64,000 nucleotides of DNA from Streptomyces naganishii JCM 4654 (GCF_014650575.1 NZ_BMVF01000004.1:310001-374000), one strand, 5' to 3'; shown: positions 19,067 through 28,069, numbered from the stretch's first letter. Made by a program: numbers and translations. The notes: generated from the sequence alone by a model not told the origin.

Positions 19067-19633
19067 GGCGCCGAACCTATCCCCGTAAACACGAGGGATT
19101 CAAGAAAGCGAGCGGTCAAAGTTTGGCCGCGTCGGCTTCCCGCACCGAGCGGCCGTGGGCGAAGGGCACCCGGCGCGGATCGAAGGTGGCGAGGCGGATC
19201 CCGCCAAGGCAGGCAGGAGGGGTGCGGCGGCTCGACGTCCCCCTGGCGGGCCGCCTCGCGGGTCAGGTGGCCGGAGCCGAACGCGGGGCCGAAGCCGGAG
19301 CCGAGGTCGTGCGCCTGTCCGGGGCCCTCACGGCACCACGCCACGCCGAGCCCACACGGCAGCCGCCCCCGCACCGCGCAGCCGGCCCGGGCATGGCACG
19401 GCCCCTCGCCGCCGGACCCCCACCGGCAGGTGCACGGCGACCGCCCGGCCGGACCCCTCACGACGCCACGCCCCGCCCCATGGCCGCCGTCCCCGCCACC
19501 GCGCAGGCGGCCAGGGTCCCTATCGGCGCGCCCCCGGTGCCGGGCGGACAGCTCCGCGTCGGCCTCCCGCACCGGGCGGTCGTGGGACCCCACCGGCAGG
19601 TGACCCGGCGCCCACTCGGCCGGGCCCCGCCCG
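19067..19633. other. Gene-poor stretch with a probable gene remnant on the minus strand
   Basis: No intact gene is seen. On the minus strand a coding-like tail reads GIRLATFDPRRVPFAHGR then SVREADAAKL and stops at 19116-19118. The bases for its HGRSVREADA part (19131-19159) recur at 19558-19586 with 26 of 29 matches, where the frame reads HDRPVREADAE. This suggests a decayed gene or duplicated fragment. The right third (19340-19560) is Pro/Ala/Arg-coding in all frames with no start or ribosome site. Confidence 0.45.
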
Positions 19634-19900
19634 TCACGGTGTGTCGCCTCGCCAGTCCCAGTGGTGGGGGTTCCCGGGGCGGGGGGCGTAGCAGGCTCGG
19701 CCGCCCGGGCCGTAGCGGCCCAGTTCCGTCGGGAGGGCCACCTGGTCGGGCGAGGGGGTGCCGGCGCGGTCGGTCACGTCCAGGAGCAGGCCGTCCAGTG
19801 GGCCGCCGACCAGTTGGGCGTAGGTGCGGCCGGGGCGGGGGCCGGCCTCCTCGTGGTCGGCGCCGTAGACCCGGCCCCGCATGAACTCCAGCTCATCCAT
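19634..19900 (-). CDS. Conserved small protein of unknown function
   Basis: An 88-residue soluble protein that reads MDELEFMRGRVYGADHE at its start, then GRTYAQLVGGPLDGLLLDV and a C-terminal YAPRPGNPHHWDW. The central GGPLDG motif recurs in small actinobacterial and phage-derived proteins of unknown role. The start lies 38 bp downstream of the pyruvate carboxylase stop on the same strand, so it may be read as the last gene of that unit. I cannot assign a function; the clean composition and normal codon bias support a real gene. Confidence 0.75.
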   Translation of the reverse strand: MDELEFMRGRVYGADHEEAGPRPGRTYAQLVGGPLDGLLLDVTDRAGTPSPDQVALPTELGRYGPGGRACYAPRPGNPHHWDWRGDTP

Positions 19901-19938
19901 GCGGCCCAGGGTCGCAGGCGCCACTGACAACGGGGTCC

Positions 19939-22900
19939 TCAGACGACCTCGACGAGGAGGTCGCCGCCCTCCACCTGCTGGATGCGGTTGATGGCGAGCC
20001 GGCCGACCCGGCCGGCCTTCGGCGCGGTGATGGCGGCCTCCATCTTCATCGCCTCGATGGTGGCGACGGTCGCTCCGGCGTCCACCTCGTCGCCCTCGGC
20101 GACCGCGAGGGTGACCACGCCGGCGAACGGGGCCGCCACGTGGCCGGGGTTGGTCCGGTCGGCCTTCTCGGTGACGGGGATGTCCGAGGCGGCCGCCACG
20201 TCGCGCACCTGGATGGGCCGCAGCTGGCCGTTCAGCGTGGCCATCACGGTGCGCAGCCCGCGCTCGTCGGCCTCGCCGACGGCCTGGAGCTCGATGAGCA
20301 GGCGCACACCGGGCTCGAGGTCGACGGCGTACTCCTTGGCGGGGCGCAGACCGTAGAAGAAGTCCTTGCTGTCCAGCACGCTGGTGTCGCCGAAGGACTG
20401 GCGGTGCGTCTCGAAGTCGCGCGTCGGGCCGGGGAACAGCAGCCGGTTGAGGGTGGCCCGCCGGGACTTCTCCAGCCCGTCGCGGTCCTCGGCGGTGAGC
20501 TCCTGGACGGGCTTGGCCTCCGTGCGGCCCCTGAGGGCCTTGGTGCGGAACGGCTCGGGCCAGCCGCCGGGCGGGGTGCCCAGCTCGCCGCGCAGGAAGC
20601 CGATGACGGAGTCGGGGATGTCGAAGCGGTCCGGGGTGGCCTCGAAGTCCTCGGGTGCGACGCCGGCGCCCACCAGGTGCAGGGCGAGGTCGCCGACCAC
20701 CTTCGAGGACGGGGTGACCTTGACCAGCCGGCCCAGGATGCGGTCGGCGGCGGCGTACATCGCCTCGATCTCCTCGAACCGGTCGCCGAGGCCGAGCGCG
20801 ACGGCCTGGGTGCGCAGGTTGGAGAGCTGCCCGCCGGGGATCTCGTGGTCGTAGACGCGCCCGGTGGGCGAGGCGAGGCCCGCCTCGAAGGGGGCGTAGA
20901 TCTTGCGGACGCTCTCCCAGTACGGCTCCAGGTCGCCGACCGCCCGGAGGTCCAGGCCAGTGGGGCGCTCGGAGTGGTCGGTGGCGGCGACGATCGCCGA
21001 CAGCGACGGCTGGGAGGTGGTGCCGGCCATGGAGGCGACGGCGCCGTCCACCGCGTCGGCGCCGGCCTGGACCGCGGCGAGGTAGGTGGCGAGCTGGCCG
21101 CCGGCGGTGTCGTGGGTGTGGAGGTGGACGGGCAGGTCGAACTCGCGGCGCAGCGCCGAGACCAGCTTGGCCGCGGCCGGGGCGCGCAGCAGTCCGGCCA
21201 TGTCCTTGACGGCGAGCACGTGGGCGCCCGCTTCGACGATCCGCTCGGCCAGGCGCAGGTAGTAGTCGAGGGTGTAGAGGCGCTCGGAGGGGTCGCTGAG
21301 GTCGGCGGTGTAGCACAGGGCCACCTCGGCGACCGCCGTGCCGGTCTCGCGTACGGCCTCGATGGCGGGGCGCATCTGGCCGACGTCGTTGAGCGCGTCG
21401 AAGATGCGGAAGATGTCGATGCCGGTGGCCGCGGCCTCCTGCACGAAGGCGTCGGTGACCTCGGTCGGGTAGGGCGTGTAGCCCACGGTGTTGCGGCCGC
21501 GCAGCAGCATCTGGAGGCAGATGTTCGGCACCGCCTCGCGCAGCGCGGCCAGCCGCTCCCAGGGATCCTCGGCGAGGAAGCGCAGCGCGACGTCGTAGGT
21601 GGCGCCGCCCCAGCACTCCAGGGACAGCAGCTGCGGCAGGGTCCGCGCCACCGTGGGGGCCACGGCCAGCAGGTCCTTGGTGCGCACCCGGGTGGCGAGG
21701 AGGGACTGGTGGGCGTCGCGGAAGGTGGTGTCGGTGACGCCGATGGTGGGCGACTCGCGCAGCAGGCGGGCGAAGCCCTCCGGGCCGAGCTCGACCAGCT
21801 TCTGCCGGGATCCGGCGGGCGGCTCGCCGGCGGGCAGCGGCGGCAGCTTGGTGACCGGGTCGATGAGGTCCGGGCGCTCGCCGTGGGGCTTGTTGACGGT
21901 GACGTCGGCGAGGTAGGTGAGCAGCTTGGTGCCGCGGTCGGCGGAGGAGCGCGCGGTCAGCAGGTGGGGCCGCTGCTCGATGAACGAGGTGGTGACCCGC
22001 CCGGCCTGGAAGTCGGGGTCGTCGAGCACGGCCTGGAGGAAGGGGATGTTGGTGGCGACGCCGCGGATGCGGAACTCGGCCACCGCGCGCCGGGCCCGGC
22101 CGATCGCGGCCTTGAAGTCCCGTCCCCGGCAGGTCAGTTTGACCAGCATGGAGTCGAAGTGGGCGCTGATCTCCGTGCCGGCGTGGGTGGTTCCGCCGTC
22201 GAGGCGGATGCCCGAGCCGCCCGGCGAGCGGTAGGCGCTGATGCGGCCGGTGTCGGGGCGGAAGCCGTTGGCGGGGTCCTCGGTGGTGATACGGCACTGC
22301 AGCGCGGCCCCGCGCAGGCGGACCGTGTCCTGGGAGAGCCCGAGGTCGGCGAGGGTCTCGCCGGCCGCGATGCGCAGCTGGGACTGCACGAGGTCGACGT
22401 CGGTGACCTCCTCGGTGACCGTGTGCTCGACCTGGATGCGCGGGTTCATCTCGATGAAGACGTGGTTGCCGTCGCGGTCGAGCAGGAACTCCACGGTGCC
22501 GGCGTTGCGGTAGCCGATCTCGCGGGCGAAGCGCACGGCGTCGGCGCAGATCCGCTCGCGCAGCGCGGGGTCGAGGTTGGGCGCGGGGGCGAGCTCGATC
22601 ACCTTCTGGTGGCGGCGCTGGAGCGAGCAGTCCCGCTCGAAGAGGTGAATGACGTCGCCCTGCCCGTCGGCGAGGATCTGCACCTCGATGTGGCGGGGGT
22701 CGACGACGGCCTTCTCCAGGAAGACGGTGGGGTCGCCGAAGGCGGAGGCGGCCTCGCGCGAGGCCGCCTCGATGGACTCGCGCAGCGCGGCGGGGTCCTC
22801 GACCCGGCGCATGCCGCGCCCGCCGCCGCCGGCGACGGCCTTGACGAACACGGGGAAGCCGACGTCCTCGGCGGCCCGGACGAGTTCGTCGACGTCGGTG

Positions 22901-23313
22901 GAGGGGGCGGAGGAGCCGAGCACGGGCACGCCGGCGGCCCGGGCGGCCGCCACCGCGCGGGCCTTGTTGCCGGTCAGTTCGAGCGTGTCCGCGTCGGGGC
23001 CGACGAAGGTGATGCCCGCCTCGGCGCAGGCGCGCGCCAGTTCCGGGTTCTCCGACAGGAAGCCGTAACCCGGGTAGACGGCGTCCGCGCCCGCGCGGCG
23101 GGCGGCGCGGACGATCTCCTCCACGGACAGGTAGGCGCGCACGGGATGCCCCGGCCGGCCGATCTCGTAAGCCTCGTCGGCCTTGAGCCGGTGCAGCGAG
23201 TTGCGGTCCTCGTGGGGGAACACGGCCACGGTGCGCGCACCGAGTTCGTACCCCGCGCGGAACGCTCGGATCGCGATCTCGCCGCGGTTGGCGACCAGTA
23301 CCTTGCGGAACAT
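19939..23313 (-). CDS. pyc: Pyruvate carboxylase
   Basis: A 1,124-residue biotin enzyme that carboxylates pyruvate to oxaloacetate, refilling the TCA cycle. Domain order: biotin carboxylase/ATP-grasp (about 1-450; begins MFRKVLVANRGEIAIRAFR, with the glycine-rich GGGGRGMR), carboxyltransferase of the HMGL-like type (about 525-800; TTFRDAHQSLLATRVRT, metal-binding HLHTHDTAGG), the linker/allosteric region, and the C-terminal biotinyl domain with the lysine in EAMKMEA. I chose the ATG at 23313 because it matches the family start and has GAAGGG upstream; an ATG at 23391 would add 26 atypical residues. Confidence 0.97.
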   Translation of the reverse strand: MFRKVLVANRGEIAIRAFRAGYELGARTVAVFPHEDRNSLHRLKADEAYEIGRPGHPVRAYLSVEEIVRAARRAGADAVYPGYGFLSENPELARACAEAGITFVGPDADTLELTGNKARAVAAARAAGVPVLGSSAPSTDVDELVRAAEDVGFPVFVKAVAGGGGRGMRRVEDPAALRESIEAASREAASAFGDPTVFLEKAVVDPRHIEVQILADGQGDVIHLFERDCSLQRRHQKVIELAPAPNLDPALRERICADAVRFAREIGYRNAGTVEFLLDRDGNHVFIEMNPRIQVEHTVTEEVTDVDLVQSQLRIAAGETLADLGLSQDTVRLRGAALQCRITTEDPANGFRPDTGRISAYRSPGGSGIRLDGGTTHAGTEISAHFDSMLVKLTCRGRDFKAAIGRARRAVAEFRIRGVATNIPFLQAVLDDPDFQAGRVTTSFIEQRPHLLTARSSADRGTKLLTYLADVTVNKPHGERPDLIDPVTKLPPLPAGEPPAGSRQKLVELGPEGFARLLRESPTIGVTDTTFRDAHQSLLATRVRTKDLLAVAPTVARTLPQLLSLECWGGATYDVALRFLAEDPWERLAALREAVPNICLQMLLRGRNTVGYTPYPTEVTDAFVQEAAATGIDIFRIFDALNDVGQMRPAIEAVRETGTAVAEVALCYTADLSDPSERLYTLDYYLRLAERIVEAGAHVLAVKDMAGLLRAPAAAKLVSALRREFDLPVHLHTHDTAGGQLATYLAAVQAGADAVDGAVASMAGTTSQPSLSAIVAATDHSERPTGLDLRAVGDLEPYWESVRKIYAPFEAGLASPTGRVYDHEIPGGQLSNLRTQAVALGLGDRFEEIEAMYAAADRILGRLVKVTPSSKVVGDLALHLVGAGVAPEDFEATPDRFDIPDSVIGFLRGELGTPPGGWPEPFRTKALRGRTEAKPVQELTAEDRDGLEKSRRATLNRLLFPGPTRDFETHRQSFGDTSVLDSKDFFYGLRPAKEYAVDLEPGVRLLIELQAVGEADERGLRTVMATLNGQLRPIQVRDVAAASDIPVTEKADRTNPGHVAAPFAGVVTLAVAEGDEVDAGATVATIEAMKMEAAITAPKAGRVGRLAINRIQQVEGGDLLVEVV

Positions 23314-23576
23314 CCTGGATCCCTTCGGCCTGCCGGTGACGAGGACCATGGTGTCGGCGTCACCCGCGTCACGCCATGTGAGCCGGGCCACTCGCGCCGG
23401 TGTGCGCCGCGCGTGCGCCGGGCGCCGCGACGCGCCCTCCGGCGCCGTCGCCGGGCCGCGCTGTCGTCAACTCCCGCTGGAATTGTCCGTGATCTGTAAC
23501 GGAGGGATCCGGCGCAGGCTTTTCCCCGTCCTGACGAGTGCACGGACCCAGGAAGAGCGCAGGAAACGGGGCGGAC

Positions 23577-24374
23577 ATGGTGCGGCACGGCGGACGAGGG
23601 TGGCACGGGCGGGTGCTCGCGGCGGCGGTCGGGGTGACGGCGGTGGCGGCCGCCACCTCGGTGTGGACCGCGCAGGCCGATCCGTCCGCCGGGCGCGAGG
23701 CGCGGGGCAGCGTCTCCGCGTCCCCGTCGGCGGCAGCGGGCGACGCCGGGGGCGGCGAGCGGGCGGCCACGGTTCCCGTGACGATCGCGCACGCCTCCGA
23801 CCGCGGCCCGCACGGGGTGAACATCACCATCGACGACGGCCCGGACCCCGTCTGGACTCCGCAGGTGCTGCGGGTGCTCGCGGACAACGGGGTGAAGGCC
23901 ACGTTCTGCATGGTGGGCACGCAGGCCCAGGAGCACCCGGACCTCGTGAAGGCGGTCGTGGCGGCCGGGCACCGGCTGTGCGACCACACGGTGTCCCACG
24001 ACACCACGATGGACAAGAAGTCCGAGGCCTACCAGTCGCAGCAGATCCTGGACGCCGAGCGCATGATCATCCGGGCGTCGGGCGGGGTGAAGCCGCAGTA
24101 CTACCGGGCGCCGGGCGGCGCCTTCACGCCGTACAGCCGCGAGCTCGCCGCCTCGCACGGGATGCGGCCGCTGGGCTGGAACGTGGACTCCAAGGACTTC
24201 GAGCGTCCCGGCACCGCGGCGATCGTGGCGACGGTCCACCGCGAGGTCGCGAACGGGCCGACGATCCTCTTCCACGACGCGGGCGGCGACCGCTCCCAGA
24301 CCGTGGCCGCGCTGCGCGAGGTCCTGCCCTGGCTGAAGCAGCAGGGCTACTCCTTCGGCTTCCCGGTCCGCTGA
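23577..24374 (+). CDS. Exported polysaccharide deacetylase (NodB domain)
   Basis: A 265-residue secreted protein. A signal peptide (VLAAAVGVTAVAAATSVWTA) precedes a Ser/Ala-rich linker and a NodB domain. All catalytic motifs are present: motif 1 ITIDDGPDP (catalytic base and metal Asp), motif 2 HTVSHDT (two metal His), motif 3 RAPGG, motif 4 GWNVDSKDF and motif 5 ILFHDAGG. Such enzymes N-deacetylate peptidoglycan, chitin or related glycans at the cell surface. AGGAAACGGGG precedes the chosen ATG at 23577; a GTG at 23538 would add 13 residues before the signal. It is divergent from pyc across a 263-bp gap. Confidence 0.9.
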   Translation: MVRHGGRGWHGRVLAAAVGVTAVAAATSVWTAQADPSAGREARGSVSASPSAAAGDAGGGERAATVPVTIAHASDRGPHGVNITIDDGPDPVWTPQVLRVLADNGVKATFCMVGTQAQEHPDLVKAVVAAGHRLCDHTVSHDTTMDKKSEAYQSQQILDAERMIIRASGGVKPQYYRAPGGAFTPYSRELAASHGMRPLGWNVDSKDFERPGTAAIVATVHREVANGPTILFHDAGGDRSQTVAALREVLPWLKQQGYSFGFPVR

Positions 24375-24695
24375 ACGCCGCACGCCCGCACTGTGAGTGA
24401 CGTCCCGTCAGGGACAAGCCGTCGCGGCCGCGGCCCGGGTCAGCCGGTCGAGGCCCGCGTCGATGTCCTCGCCGCGGCGGAGGCCGTCCGGGGGCCGTGG
24501 CACGTGCTGCGGGCGTGTCCTTGGCGAGGGAGGAGCGGCGGGAGCCGGTCACCACGTCCGCGGCGCTGTACCACGCGGGCGCCCGCTCCCGACTCCCCCG
24601 TGCACCGACGGCAGGCCGCGCTGCCGTGCGACTTGGACGACCGCCCCGACCGCCGCCGCGACGGCGGGGGTTGGGGCGGTCGCCCGATCGGTGGG
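24375..24695. other. Short gene-free stretch with a possible gene tail
   Basis: No intact gene is seen. On the minus strand a frame ends at 24411 with GLRRGEDIDAGLDRLTRAAA and a final TACP, which looks like the natural C-terminus of a protein, but no body or start can be traced upstream before 24600. A small inverted repeat GTCCC-GTCA-GGGAC lies near 24403-24416, just after the deacetylase stop. Confidence 0.4.
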
Positions 24696-25145
24696 TCAGA
24701 TACGGCCGCCGGTGAGGCGGGTCAGCGGTCCCTGGGCACCGCGGCCGGCCCGGCGGCCCGCCGTGTACGAGGCGGCGCCGATCGCGGCGATGCCGCCGCC
24801 GAGGCCGGCCGCGACGAGCTTGCGCCGCGCCAGGGCCGCCCAGGCCGTCTTCGCCGTGGCCGCCGCCGTCCTGGCGGTGGCCGCGACCTGACCGGAGGCG
24901 GTCACGACCGCCTGGCGGCCGGCCTCCACGCCCTTGGCCGCGCCGTGGGCGAGGTCACTGGCCGTACCGGCGGCGCGCTGGGCGCCCGAGGCGGTCGCCG
25001 AGGCCGCGTCGTCCACCTTGGCGGCGGCGCCCGTGGCGGCCCGTGAGGCCGGCGCGGTCGCCTTGCCGGCGGTACGCCGGGCCTTGGCCGCGGCCGTCCG
25101 CCCGGACTCGGTGTTCTGATGGGTGCTGCCGTTCGGTTCACTCAT
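24696..25145 (-). CDS. Ala/Thr-rich helical protein with C-terminal membrane segment
   Basis: A 149-residue protein dominated by Ala, Thr, Gly, Lys and Arg with heptad-like helical stretches (AAAKARRTAGKATAPASRAA, ASDLAHGAAKGVEAGRQAVV). A hydrophobic segment (KLVAAGLGGGIAAIGAASYT) comes near the C-terminus, then a basic tail. It resembles the amphipathic, LEA-like or apolipoprotein-like proteins common in Streptomyces, which may coat membranes or DNA. I do not recognise a named family. The ATG is at 25145 with AAGGCGGAC upstream. It stands alone. Confidence 0.65.
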   Translation of the reverse strand: MSEPNGSTHQNTESGRTAAAKARRTAGKATAPASRAATGAAAKVDDAASATASGAQRAAGTASDLAHGAAKGVEAGRQAVVTASGQVAATARTAAATAKTAWAALARRKLVAAGLGGGIAAIGAASYTAGRRAGRGAQGPLTRLTGGRI

Positions 25146-25712
25146 GCAGTCCGCCTTGCCCCTCGCGCCCGCGGCAAACCCGGCCGACCGCACGGAGAGT
25201 AATGCTGCGTCAACTGGTGCTCGACGGGCCGATGTTACTGTCCTCGTCTGAGTCGCCGGTGAAGTCGGCGTACATGGGCGCACATGGTGCCCCGGCCATG
25301 GCCGGCGACCGCGGCCGACCGGCCCAGGTCGGGCCACAGGAGGTCGCGGAGCCGCGCGGCTCATCCGGCTGCCGGGCACCGGGCGCCGGGCACAGCAGTG
25401 TCATCGGGCCGCGCGCCTTGCGCGGCTGCCGCGCCCGGCGGCGACGGGGCGGTCTCCGACCGCCGCGTGCAAAGCGCCGAGGAGCCGGATGCGCACGCCG
25501 TCGGCCATGGCGGCCTCCTGAGCAGGCTGCCGCCGCACCGGGGGCCGGGTCCGGGGATCGGGCTACCGCTGCCGCACCGGGCTCGGTGCGGGAATCGGGC
25601 TACCGGCGCGCGCCGCAATCCATCGGCGGCCCGAAGCCGTATCCGTGGGTGGGAAATCCACGGCGGAACGCCCCGGCACATCCGGGCGCGTCGGCGGTGA
25701 GGAGGCGCGGCC
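25146..25712. other. Intergenic stretch containing a 39-bp imperfect duplication
   Basis: No convincing gene is seen. The left part (25195-25290), A+T-richer than its surroundings, should hold the promoter of the Ala-rich protein gene on the minus strand. Two imperfect copies of a 39-bp unit lie at 25532-25570 and 25571-25609, both starting GCCGCACCGGG and sharing ATCGGGCTACCG. The right edge carries GAGGAGG, the ribosome site of the cupredoxin gene. Confidence 0.5.
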
Positions 25713-26252
25713 ATGGCGGGACGACGGGTCAGCCGGAGCGGTTGGGCGGCGGCAGCGGGCACGGCGGGCGCGGTGATGCTGGCCGCCCTGCTCGCGGCCT
25801 GCGGGAGTTCGGGGTCGTACGGCTCGGGCGGGTCGCACGGGTCGGGCGGTTCGGGGAGCCAGGGCGGCGCGGGGGCTGCCACGTCGTCCGCGTCCGCCGG
25901 CGGCGGGGCGAAGGGCACGACGGTGACGGTGCGGATGACCGAGTACCGGCTGAACCTGTCCGCGAAGACGTTCAAGCCCGGCGACTACACGTTCGTGGCC
26001 GTCAACGACGGACACACCCTGCACTCGCTGGAGATCCAGGGCCGGGGCAGCGACGTACGGCTGCCGCAGGGCCTGCGGCCCGGGCAGTCGGGTCAGGTCC
26101 GGGTGGTGCTCAAGGACGGCACGTACCACCTGTTCTGCCCGGTGGACCAGCACAGGGAGCTCGGCATGAGGACCGACATCACGGTCGGCGGCGCGGGCGG
26201 GACCTCGTCGGTGGCCCCCTCCGCCACGCACTCCTCGGGCGGCGGCTACTAG
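25713..26252 (+). CDS. Cupredoxin-domain lipoprotein
   Basis: A 179-residue exported protein. A signal peptide with lipobox LLAAC predicts lipid attachment at the Cys, then a long Gly/Ser-rich linker (SGSYGSGGSHGSGGSGSQGG) leads to a cupredoxin domain starting VTVRMTEYRLNLS. The domain shows the type-1 copper pattern: His in DGHTLHSLE, then Cys, His and Met in FCPVDQHRELGM. It would be a small blue-copper electron carrier or copper-binding protein on the outer face of the membrane. GAGGAGG is eight bases before the ATG. Two other possible copper proteins lie in the window (46158 and 62788), but not nearby. Confidence 0.88.
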   Translation: MAGRRVSRSGWAAAAGTAGAVMLAALLAACGSSGSYGSGGSHGSGGSGSQGGAGAATSSASAGGGAKGTTVTVRMTEYRLNLSAKTFKPGDYTFVAVNDGHTLHSLEIQGRGSDVRLPQGLRPGQSGQVRVVLKDGTYHLFCPVDQHRELGMRTDITVGGAGGTSSVAPSATHSSGGGY

Positions 26253-26400
26253 CCCGCGCCCCCGGGCTCACGAGGTGCCTGACCACAGGTCCCCCGGGGC
26301 GCACAGCAACAAGGGCGGGTCGACGACCACCGCGTGCGGGCGATGGTCGCCGCGGTGATGAGCGGCATCCGCGTCCATGGGCGGCGGGCCGGGCCGGCAT

Positions 26401-26430
26401 TTGCCTAAGGGGTTTAGGCATCCACATAAT
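26401..26430 (+). promoter_or_regulatory. Promoter overlapped by a TetR-type operator
   Basis: TTGCCT (26401-26406) and CATAAT (26425-26430) are spaced by 18 bp. Within them lies the perfect inverted repeat TGCCTAA-N5-TTAGGCA (26402-26420). The operator therefore covers the -35 and spacer of the promoter, 43 bp before the regulator ATG, which predicts autorepression. Confidence 0.75.
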
Positions 26431-26462
26431 CGATGCTCCCGGAACGGACGGAAGGGAGCGGC

Positions 26463-27044
26463 ATGCCGCGCGCAGGGCTGACGGTGGAGCGTCTGACACG
26501 GGCGGGCGCGGAGCTCGCCGACGAGGTCGGCTTCGACCAGGTGACCGTCTCCGCGCTCGCCCGCCGCTTCGACGTGAAGGTCGCCAGCCTGTACTCGCAC
26601 CTCAAGAGCTCCCAGGACCTCAGGACCAGGATCGCCCTGCTCGCCCTGGAGGAGCTCGCCGGCCGGGCCGCGGACGCGCTGGCCGGTCGGGCCGGCAAGG
26701 ACGCCCTGGCCGCCTTCGCGAACGTCTACCGCGACTACGCCCGTGAGCACCCCGGCCGCTACGACGCCGCGCGGTTCAGGCTCGACCCGGAAACCGCGGC
26801 GGCCAGCGCGGGCGTGCGGCTGGCCCGGATGACCCGGGCGGTCCTGCGCGGCTACGACCTCTCCGAGCCGGACCAGACGCACGCGGTCCGGCTGCTGGGC
26901 AGCGTCTTCCACGGTTACGTCAGCCTCGAGATGGCGGGCGGCTTCAGCCACAGCGCCCCCGACTCCACGACGAGCTGGGTCCGGATCGTCGACGCCCTCG
27001 ACACCCTCCTGCGCGACTGGCCCGCGCCCGTGCCCGCGCCGTGA
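26463..27044 (+). CDS. TetR-family repressor with WHG-type C-terminal domain
   Basis: A 193-residue regulator. The N-terminal HTH (LTVERLTRAGAELADEVG, then VTVSALARRFDVKVASLYSH) is canonical TetR, with the recognition helix ending SLYSHLKS. The C-terminal domain (ALAAFANVYRDYAREHPGRY and LLGSVFHGYVSLEMAGGF) matches the WHG/TetR_C_33 ligand-binding type. GGAAGGGAG lies just before the ATG at 26463; an upstream in-frame ATG at 26433 would be inside the promoter region and is rejected. It most likely represses itself through the repeat at 26402-26420. Its other target is unknown; no exporter is adjacent. Confidence 0.92.
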   Translation: MPRAGLTVERLTRAGAELADEVGFDQVTVSALARRFDVKVASLYSHLKSSQDLRTRIALLALEELAGRAADALAGRAGKDALAAFANVYRDYAREHPGRYDAARFRLDPETAAASAGVRLARMTRAVLRGYDLSEPDQTHAVRLLGSVFHGYVSLEMAGGFSHSAPDSTTSWVRIVDALDTLLRDWPAPVPAP

Positions 27045-27132
27045 CCTCCGCTCCGCCGACCCGCCGCTGCGGATGCAGCCCGCAGGGGGGTCGGTGATCC
27101 TGAGAGGAGGACAACGCGCGAAGGAGCACGCC

Positions 27133-27327
27133 GTGAGCATGATGGACAAGATCAAGGGGTTGCTGAAGGGCCACGAGGATCAGGCCGGCAAGGGCATCGA
27201 CAAGGGCGGCGACTACGTCGACCAGCGCACCCAGGGCAAGTACAGCGGTCAGGTCGACACCGCTCAGCAGCGGATGAAGGACGAGCTGGACGCCATGGAG
27301 CGCGGCCAGGACGAGCCGCCCCGGTGA
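27133..27327 (+). CDS. MT0933-like antitoxin-family small protein
   Basis: A 64-residue, highly charged, probably helical protein that starts GTG with AAGGAG six bases upstream. It contains MDKIKGLLKGHEDQ, then DKGGDYVDQRTQGKYSGQVD and QQRMKDELD, closely matching the family named after mycobacterial MT0933/Rv0909 antitoxin. In mycobacteria the partner toxin (Rv0910) is adjacent; here no toxin-like SRPBCC gene is found on either side, so this is either an orphan antitoxin or a CsbD-like stress protein that merely shares the fold. Convergent with the following membrane protein gene. Confidence 0.75.
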   Translation: MSMMDKIKGLLKGHEDQAGKGIDKGGDYVDQRTQGKYSGQVDTAQQRMKDELDAMERGQDEPPR

Positions 27328-27361
27328 CACCGCCCGGACCCACGCCTCCGCCGGCGCGGGG

Positions 27362-28069
27362 TCACAACTGCCGGCGGACGCCCGGTTCCCGGGGAATCAC
27401 GTCGCCCCGCCCGCCGATGTCGTCCTCGACGGCCTGCCTGGCGTCACCGCGCCGCAGCAGGGGCAGCACGGTGCGACGGCGCAGGTCCTCCACGAGGAAG
27501 GCCGTACCGGCGTAGAGGGCCAGCGCGACCAGCAGCAGGGCGGCCGCCGCGCCGGCGGTCTCCAGCGCGCCCGGCGCGCCGAGCTGGTAGGCCGCCGCGA
27601 ACGCGGCGCGCACGATGGACACCGTCAGGACGAGCCCGAGCAGGCGCTTGCCCAGGAACGCCGTGGCCGCGACGGGGACGAGCATCAGGGCGAACGCGGC
27701 GAGGTAGATGCCCACGGCGACGCTGGTCCGCTGCGCGGGGCTGACGATGTGCAGGGCCCCGAGGGCGGCCCAGGACGTGGCGAACAGGCCGAGCGCGGCC
27801 GCCGCGCCGGTGTCGCGGGTCAGAAAGGCCATGACCGCGGCCAGGAACTCCAGCGGGAAGACGAACACCGCCAGCAGGACGCCCGCCGCGCGCACCTGCT
27901 CCCCGTCGACCGCTCCGAACCCGATGCCGGCGAGCAGCGCCATGCCGATGCCGAAGGAGAAGAAGCCCAGAGGCAGGGGGTTGGCGTACGGCCGCACCAC
28001 GACCGTCGCGGTGTCCCTGCCGGCTTGGTCACCGGTCCTGTCCGCGCCGGCGGCAGGTGTGCCCGACAT
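27362..28069 (-). CDS. GPR1/FUN34/YaaH-like integral membrane protein
   Basis: A 235-residue protein with six hydrophobic helices and polar tails. The first helix follows YANPLPLGFFSFGIGMALLA, a good match to the NPAPLG(L/F) signature of the acetate transporter family, and later segments (AAALGLFATSWAALGALHI, LLVALALYAGTAFLVEDL) keep the layout. It is more divergent than the member at 13300 and may move another small carboxylate or none. The ATG at 28069 lacks a clear ribosome site. It is divergent from the next gene across about 100 bp. Confidence 0.7.
   Translation of the reverse strand: MSGTPAAGADRTGDQAGRDTATVVVRPYANPLPLGFFSFGIGMALLAGIGFGAVDGEQVRAAGVLLAVFVFPLEFLAAVMAFLTRDTGAAAALGLFATSWAALGALHIVSPAQRTSVAVGIYLAAFALMLVPVAATAFLGKRLLGLVLTVSIVRAAFAAAYQLGAPGALETAGAAAALLLVALALYAGTAFLVEDLRRRTVLPLLRRGDARQAVEDDIGGRGDVIPREPGVRRQL

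Noticed and set aside
19063..19593. A 176-codon minus-strand frame in the stretch next to furA
   Set aside because: It ends within the furA start and mixes shadow composition with the repeated fragment; the better coding signal is the short tail in another frame.
20140..23499. An 1,119-codon plus-strand frame opposite pyruvate carboxylase
   Set aside because: It is the antisense shadow of a high-GC gene; its Val/Gly/Asp/Leu-biased composition has no domain, and pyc explains the sequence fully.
25210..25404. A 64-codon minus-strand frame
   Set aside because: No ribosome site, mixed codon use, and it lies in the probable promoter area of the Ala-rich protein gene.
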